Shown: in pieces, positions 57,345-64,000 of the stretch | Layout of the letters: each line of letters opens with the position of its first letter | Position numbering within the stretch: the stretch's first letter is position 1 | NCBI RefSeq assembly: GCF_901709675.1 | Contig: NC_051089.1 | Span: 13,813,976 to 13,877,975, forward strand | Reading direction: 5' to 3' | Length of the DNA: 64,000 bases | Source of the DNA: Syngnathus acus | Lineage: Eukaryota; Chordata; Actinopteri; Syngnathiformes; Syngnathidae | The notes under the pieces: model-generated | Database searches by the model: none | What the model was told of the DNA's origin: nothing | Seen by the model: the letters and a program-made list of their open reading frames with translations, nothing else | Made by a program: the position numbers and the translations under genes

Positions 57345-60300
57345 ATAACAAAACTAAGAACGAATATATTGATTCTGGTGACGGCAATTCAGGTATAATA
57401 GCACAACCAACCTCAACTAATAGTAAGATAAGATCATGTAAGATGTGGTAGATAGATTGTGGGACAGTAGCCAAATGGCAGAAGCAAGAAAAGACCTGAG
57501 CCCCGTTTCGGTAAGATCCCAACAAGTGTTTTTGTAATTGCATTTTCATGCTAACAGACTGGACGCGGTCTTGATGGGAATCGAACATATGCATCTGCTC
57601 ATCAAGCATGACACTGTTTAAAACTGATGCGCGATTGTCACAGTGCGCCAAAAAGACCCAGATGAAAGATAATGCAGAGTTAAAAAGTTTTTCACAAGTG
57701 ATACTGCATGGTTTGTGACTGGGTTCAACATTTCAAGATGCAATATGTCACAATAATTTTGGTTCCTTCCCTTCCTCATCATAACCTGGCTTTCAGACCG
57801 TATTTAAAGATGCGAAATTAGCCACTGAAATTCACCTCAGAATGGCGACATCACATGGTTTGTGCAAAAGTGATCTATTTACATATACTCCCCTTAGAAT
57901 AAAAAAAAAAAAAAAAACCAGCATGGTAATTTTGCCCGTTTGGCAGATGCACCCACTTCATAGATGAGTTTCCACATCTGTTTGACTGTGCATTCATTGT
58001 TTGCACCTATTTTGCATGCAAAACATTTCGGAAATCAGACGATTGGGGTGGATAGTTTGTACTCATCAGGGGCATGGAAGAATGTTAGCTGAAGGCCAAC
58101 AGCACAAATTCTGTGCCAAGGTCTTTTTGACTGATAAGTTTTGTGAGTTTTTTCAGCCACTCATTTCTCCCGATGACAACCGAATTCTCTTTTACAATGA
58201 TTTTTTCTAGGTAGTTTCTGTTTTGTCACTGGCAACACATTGAAGCTAAAACCGCCACAAAATAAAGGACTGCCATTGTCTCTGACTTGATGTCTGTATG
58301 TCCTCCCTTCAGCTTCAGCAGTCTGACTGATGTTTACTTGGGTCTCCAACAATCCCTGACATGAGACAGCTCTCAAGGGCACCCTGCTTCACTTCTTTCC
58401 GATTCAACAACTCACATAAATAAAGACCAGCACGCAAACCTAGCGTTTTCATTAAAACGATAAATCAACCACACAAAGACAATTTTGGACAGTAAACTCA
58501 AACGCTTTTCAGGAAATGACCTATTGGCTTGTTGTTGCCATGAACTATGCTAAATGGAGCTAATCAACTCAACGGTTGGGGATGGATTCCTCAGATGAAA
58601 GCTACAAGAAACAGAAAAAAGTATATTGCAGTTTTCCTGTCAGGAAATGTCTGGGCTAAATCATTTACTGCTTCACCTAGCAATATGCCATTTTGCGGCA
58701 TATACAATCAGAGGAAATATGCACCTCGACCAGCGGCGGGCAGGTTTTTGTACTCAAGGGCCAAATTAGATTTTTAAATCGGACAGATGGGTCGGTTTAT
58801 TTTAAGATGAGGAATAATACATTTCAAATGGTAATTATAGTATTTAAGTTGTAATGATTAAAAGCTTCATTAATTAAAAATAAATAATAAAGTATAATCA
58901 TGTTACTTATGATTCATTTACCAATGTAACAGTAAATTTCTGTGTTCTAGTACACATATGGAACATTTTAGTTTAAATTATTTCCAAATAAATGAGTTAC
59001 TAATAATTTAAAGAGGAAGTCAACCCAAAACATTTCCTAACAATATGTTGCATGTGCCCCCACAAGCCTAAACGCGGCATTCTGATTAATATTGAGTTTG
59101 TGGAATATGAGTTAAGCAGCAAAATTCATCCATTTTTATCCATCTCAGGTGTGCGGCCATTTTGCCACTTGCTGTCGACTCAAAATGACATCACAGTTGC
59201 GAGGTCTCAAATCACAACCAATCAGGACTTCCCTTCTAATGAGATATATATGACATTAACCATTTCTGATTAACCAGTTTGAGGATAAAATAATTAAATT
59301 AATGCAGCAAATATAACATGACTATTTATGGCATGCAAGCCATACTCTATTTACTGTACTATGCTATATTGTTGTCGTCAATAACCTACATAAATAATAC
59401 GCACGATGCTTTTAAAGGATTCATAATGTCGATCTTCATTGACACACACTGTAAATAAATAATAGTTCGGAGTGTGTTCATGTTCAGAGATTCCTCATGT
59501 TGTGATGACACAACAATGTGTCATTGCATGAACTCAATGCATTTAAGTTGTAAGGAAAAGGGTTGTGGGCGGAAAAGGGTTATAAATCCAGGATGTGCGT
59601 GTGGGGTGTGTGTGTAGACTAATTCCCTGGGCCTGGAGTCGTGTGTTGGGGTTCACCCTTGGAGATTGTGTGCGTCGTAGCGGACATGATGGGTAACAGG
59701 TGCGAGGCGGTGTGGAGGGAAGACGTATGCAGCTGTCCCTGTAGACCCAGGCCATTCCTCTCCACCCCCACCCATTTGGTTTTCCACTAAGCCCCTAAAA
59801 GCCCGGTGCAAGACTGTTTGTGTGTGTATATTTATGCATGTGCGGGTGCATCAGCCGTTGAATGAGTGCTTGCTGAAGTCAAGTGTCAGCACCTCTTCAT
59901 CCCGGTCCCACTTCATGGCCCCAGGCCTTTCGTTCTGCACTAATACTCTGCAGGTAGCCAAGCATCCTGGTTACATGTGGTTTTGTCCATGTGTGCACTG
60001 GACCGAGAATGATCCTGCCTTGTTGCCTCATTGCAAGTGTCGCGTGGTTATCAGGTGAGGACGACGGTGAAATTACATTTGTTCAGTGTCGACTGCTAAC
60101 TGGATGAAACGATGACACTAAAGTGTGGTTTATTATTTTTAATGTGATTTAAAGGATAGTGTAGTAGAATGCCTTTTCTCATCAAAAATCTAAAAAAAAT
60201 GAATATATTACGGTACCTCAGACATTACATAGGGGAAACCACCTTTGATTGGTACGCAATGAAAAGCATTGTGTCCCCAATCAGGTATAATGTGTGCATA

Positions 60301-60400
60301 AAATAATTTTGTGGCCATGAAGTAGTTGTGTGCATGAAATAAAAATGAATAATTATATGACAGTCTGGGAAACAAATCCAAACGCAATCCAATTCCTGCT
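57345..60400. other. Noncoding DNA; hAT-like fragment at 58728-58800
   Basis: CCAGCGGCGGGCAGGTTTTT and CTCAAGGGCCAAATTAGATT at 58728-58775 resemble a common hAT-type fish fragment (CAGTGGCGGGC...AAGGGCCACATTAGATTTT). An A-run lies at 57900-57916. Nothing else is recognised. Confidence 0.45.
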
Positions 60401-60407
60401 CCATGTA

Positions 60408-60819
60408 CCGTATTTTCCGGACTGTAAGGCGCACCGGACTATAAGGCGCACCTTCAATGAATGGCCCATTTTAAAACTGTGTCCTTATATAAGGCGCACC
60501 GGACTATAAGGCGCACCATTAATGCATCATGTCACATTTTTAATCCAAATCAAATCATTCCCCATTTTATCTTTTCTATTTCAACTTCAGACGCAACAAA
60601 TGACTTTATAATCACAAAATAATGATCCATAGTCTTTTTGATTCATGATTCATAGTCTTCAGTGGGCCACTTATGATTGATTTCATGACACAATGCTTCG
60701 GGCCAGTTTAACTTTAGGAATTTGGTCCATATATAAGGCGCACCGGACTATAAGGCGCACTGTCGGCTTTTGAGAAAATTTTGGGTTTTTAGGTGCGCCT
60801 TATAGTCCAGAAAATACGG
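60408..60819. mobile_element. CCGTATTTTCCGG MITE, copy 2 (412 bp)
   Basis: This is the same element as at 39267-39663, in the same orientation. It starts CCGTATTTTCCGGACTGTAA and ends TAGTCCAGAAAATACGG, with TA on both sides (60406-60407 and 60820-60821). It keeps an extra CGCACCGGACTATAAGG unit that has decayed in copy 1 and is slightly longer. Shared interior marks include TAATCCAAATCAAAT and CAACTTCAGACGCAACAAAT. Confidence 0.9.
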
Positions 60820-60829
60820 TAAATGCAGT

Positions 60830-62910
60830 ATGCTGTACTCATCAATGTACTTTGGAACAAACATTATCGTTTGGGAGCCTTTCTCTGTTTTGCCACAACA
60901 ATATAGTCTTTTCTTACCTTGAGGGCATCGTGATGTCTGACCAGATTTTGATGGACAGTTTAAGCAGATAATTATATAGCGAATAGAAATCCATTAAAAC
61001 CTGCTGACGGATCGGTAAAAGAGGTTACTTGTCCGTGGCAACATAATACCCCCAGGTAATCCCAAAATGGGACGTGAGGCGGAGCACATGAATGTACTAA
61101 ACATCCTGCTGAAACATTTTGAACTACACAACACAATACACAATGCTGGCAGGACCCACTTCTGCTGTTAGCTTGGGCTTTTCACCACTTTAGGAAAACT
61201 TCTTTTAGGTTGACTTGTTGAGTAATTGGGGTCTTTCAGCCCACCCCTTGTAGACAGATGTCTGTATAAAGTAAAAATGGACAGACCGATGTCTGCATTT
61301 GTTGATTTAAAAGAAGGTATTCTGCTATTTCTAAGATGTGTTAGTCATGAATGGTCAAATCAAACAGAATACGCCTTTAACAGAATTTGTGTTCTTAATG
61401 TTTGTACTATCTTGCCATCCGGACTATATTATTGAGATAATGTTCTGACAATAATGACTATACCATGCAACAAGACAACACCTTTCAACAGATGAGAATG
61501 AACCAGCAGCCTGGCCGTGACTACGCTTGCTTGCAGACAGTGATGAGACATGATGAGCAGCACTGCCTCATTACAAATCCAGTAGCGATGCTGCTTTTTG
61601 ATGATTTTTTTTTTTTCCTGGACTCCACTTTCTCCAGTACGTCACATAATTGCTACAAGTCTAAATGTTCGAAAGCATCTAGTTACTCCACAGATGGCAC
61701 GCTGCCCTTCCTTGATTCTGTGTGCACGAGACAGAGGAGGAGAAATAAATGAAGATAGAGACACATGTGTCCATGTGTATGCGCCCCTCGATTTGAAAGG
61801 CAAATTAAGATTGGCTTCACCATAATGATGCATGAACGATAAAGTCGAGGTCATCAGTTCTAATAAAGCTTCCGTGCGGTCTCTCGTCTCATCTGCATGC
61901 ATGCAGATGACTATGAAGGGCACACTTGGCCTCACAGGTGACTCTCTCATAGCTCTGCTACACACGCGGATGAGGGCTTCCTTTACGACTGTCATTCTAT
62001 TTTTATCTGATAGAGAAAGAGGAGACGACCACTCGGGGAAGACAGAGAACAAAGGCGATGAAGAAAAAGAACAATGGCACAAAGAAACACCTCGTGGCTC
62101 AAGGTTTCCAATTGGTCTGAGAAAAAATGGGAGAGCTTAAAAGAGTCAGTGAGTTACTAGCGATGAGAACATTTTGCAGAGGAGCAGCTGGACACTGCTA
62201 TAAAGAACACACATCAAGAGCTCTCACCAGAGCTAGAGCTAGACTAGACATATATCAAGGAGAGCTCAAAAGTGGCTGCAACTGCAAGTCAGACTGTGTA
62301 GAATAAAGTAAACTTGTTAATAAAAGTACCATTGAAAATGTAATGATTCATCACAAAGGATACGCAACCCTTAAAAACGGTTAGTTTATACTACGGTTGA
62401 CTTATTTTCACCTGCAATGGCTTTCTAGACATTGCCATGTTCAATGCATGCCACACAGGAACTTCACCGATAGACCAACCGTGTGCATCGTAACTCCTCC
62501 CAAGAGAAATTACTTTGCCGATCCAAGGATTGCTTCAGAGCAGCTTTGCGAGTGGCGCAGTTGTGTTAGTCAGAGGCAAGCAAGCGTTGAGGAGCAACTT
62601 AAGTCAAAGAAAGGATATACACTTGTGCTTAAGATGAAGAAAATACTGTGGCATCTCGGGCTTCTCGCACAACTTTTGTTTCACTTCAAAACAATAAATA
62701 TTGTTGTAGTAGTAGAGAACAAACCACTGAACACAAAATTGGTGACACTAATACAATGGCTTGCTTTGCCGACATTTTGGATCTGATTTTCTTTTACCTC
62801 ACATTGAAGAAACTTCCTTGGACTAAATATTTAACTCATTTAATTGAACATTGCTATCAATGCGAATGACATCACCTATTCGTTTGCTCTTGAGTACTGT
62901 ACTACGTCTT
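60830..62910. other. Noncoding DNA, nothing firm
   Basis: Open frames of 146 (minus, 61642-62082) and 129 codons (plus, 62397-62786) occur but show no domain, signal or splice context. I treat both as chance frames. Confidence 0.4.
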
Positions 62911-62914
62911 AAGA

Positions 62915-63189
62915 CCCTATCCCACTGAGGGGCAAACTATTCTGTTTTCAAACACAGAGAATACATACAGTCTCTGAAGGGTTTGTTCAAGATCATAAAT
63001 GTTCGCCAGACATTCAGCAGACATTCGCCTGTACTTTTCTTGCGAAAAATCACTACAAGCGTTGGCGATTGTCTAGCGAACGTTTTAGCAACATTTGCGA
63101 CCTTTAACAAACCTAGACGAACTCTGACGAGAACAGAACATTTGCTGCCTTCAAAAAGACTCAATTATTCGGCTCTCAGTTGGATAGGG
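62915..63189. mobile_element. Short inverted-repeat element (CCCTATCCCACTGAG ends)
   Basis: The left end CCCTATCCCACTGAG and right end CTCAGTTGGATAGGG are inverted repeats with one mismatch, 275 bases apart. The interior has tandem-like TTCGCCAGACATTCAGCAGA and GACATTCGCC. No open frame fits a transposase, so it would be a MITE. I could not fix the target duplication or superfamily. Confidence 0.55.
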
Positions 63190-63194
63190 GCTTT

Positions 63195-64000
63195 CGAGTG
63201 GTTGACAGAAAGCAGCATTATATCTCATCGGGTCTTGTTTCGATAGCGTTATTGCCAATATACTGACAACAGCAATAAATTGCCAATCTGCGCAAGCTAT
63301 TTATCCCTGCAAGGCGTATAGTCCTAAAAGAAAACCTAAGCTAATATTGATCTAATGTATCAAATCAAATAAAAAAGTGTGTATTGGAATCCATGTGAAA
63401 ATTTGGTCCATTGGGGGCTATAGTGGTTCCATGAACTAACTTCATTTGATACAATGTTTTGACAGACCCACATAGAAACACATGGGAAGGAAAACATTTA
63501 AAAAAACTATTACGTTGAACATACAATATTTGTTTTAGTAGTGGTAGCCTGAAGGGGGCCGTCCCCGTCTTGAGGTAATGGGAGACAATAACAGGCAAAA
63601 TGCATTACTTATATCCAGTCTACTTCATAATTTTGTTGGGCAACAACATTTCAGAAACTCTCCCTTCATAAATATAGGATGATGAAAAAGACCCAGATTC
63701 AGCAGCTTTTTCATTGTATCTCATTAGAGGTGTACCTGAGGATAAAGACTAGTCTCCAACTCCAATGGGAAATATGTATGAGACTTTGCAGCTAATGCTT
63801 CTAACCAGCTGCTCTCGGAAACTTGGAGCTGCACTAATACGTAGTACATGACACAAATTCATTGCGGTTATTTGTTCTGACACTATTGACCAATTAGGGA
63901 AGAAAAGCAAGGAAGAAAGGAAGAAATTATTTGTGGGGCTGACTGATTTGTTGCATCATTTTCAGACTCAAGCAGAAAAAGGGAAGAAAAAGGAATTACT
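63195..64000. other. Noncoding DNA, nothing recognised
   Basis: No exon, repeat or RNA gene supported. Confidence 0.5.

Noticed and set aside
61642-62082. 146-codon minus-strand frame
   Set aside because: No motif, no splice context, no plausible start. Compatible with chance.
1-64000. CRISPR array, prophage or bacterial operon
   Set aside because: No spaced direct repeats, no closely packed frames and no bacterial signals. Repeat content is that of a fish nuclear genome.

Overview
This window looks like teleost fish nuclear DNA, mostly intron or intergenic sequence of one or more large genes. The evidence is the repeat content: a CR1/Rex1-like LINE with an intact reverse-transcriptase frame, L2 LINE fragments, a fish-type tRNA-derived SINE, several fish-type non-autonomous DNA transposons, and long GGAT/TTGA/GTCC microsatellites, some at LINE 3' ends. 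There are no operons, Shine-Dalgarno sites, CRISPR arrays or prokaryotic genes. Most short open frames are chance frames in AT-rich DNA.

Layout. 1-12 kb: AT-rich noncoding DNA with short tandem duplications and one eroded LINE fragment. 12-17 kb: a tRNA-derived SINE, hAT-like debris, and an isolated 18-base match to a tRNA-Lys primer-binding site beside a possible LTR end. 17-29 kb: mostly featureless, with two or three candidate minus-strand coding exons. 29.6-31.1 kb: a 5'-truncated LINE. 33.07-33.75 kb: the best host-gene signal, a GC/CpG-rich block with CCAAT and GC boxes followed on the minus strand by an ATG-signal-peptide first exon ending at a splice donor. 34-41 kb: dense repeats, including an L2 copy split by a second L2 and a Penelope-like relic split by a TA-flanked MITE. 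42-49 kb: a chain of short minus-strand segments with good splice sites, consistent with an unannotated spliced transcript, either upstream noncoding exons or a separate RNA. 49-64 kb: mainly unannotated DNA with microsatellites, MITE remnants and a second copy of the CCGTATTTTCC MITE.

The main gene hypothesis is a minus-strand gene for a secreted or type I membrane protein, starting near 33.6 kb with introns running left. Candidate downstream exons at 26.2 and 23.1 kb fit in reading phase. I could not assign a family, and exon calls rest on splice motifs and open frames only. I saw no clearly new biological system. The most unusual items are the nested insertions, the primer-binding-site match, and the spliced-transcript candidates.
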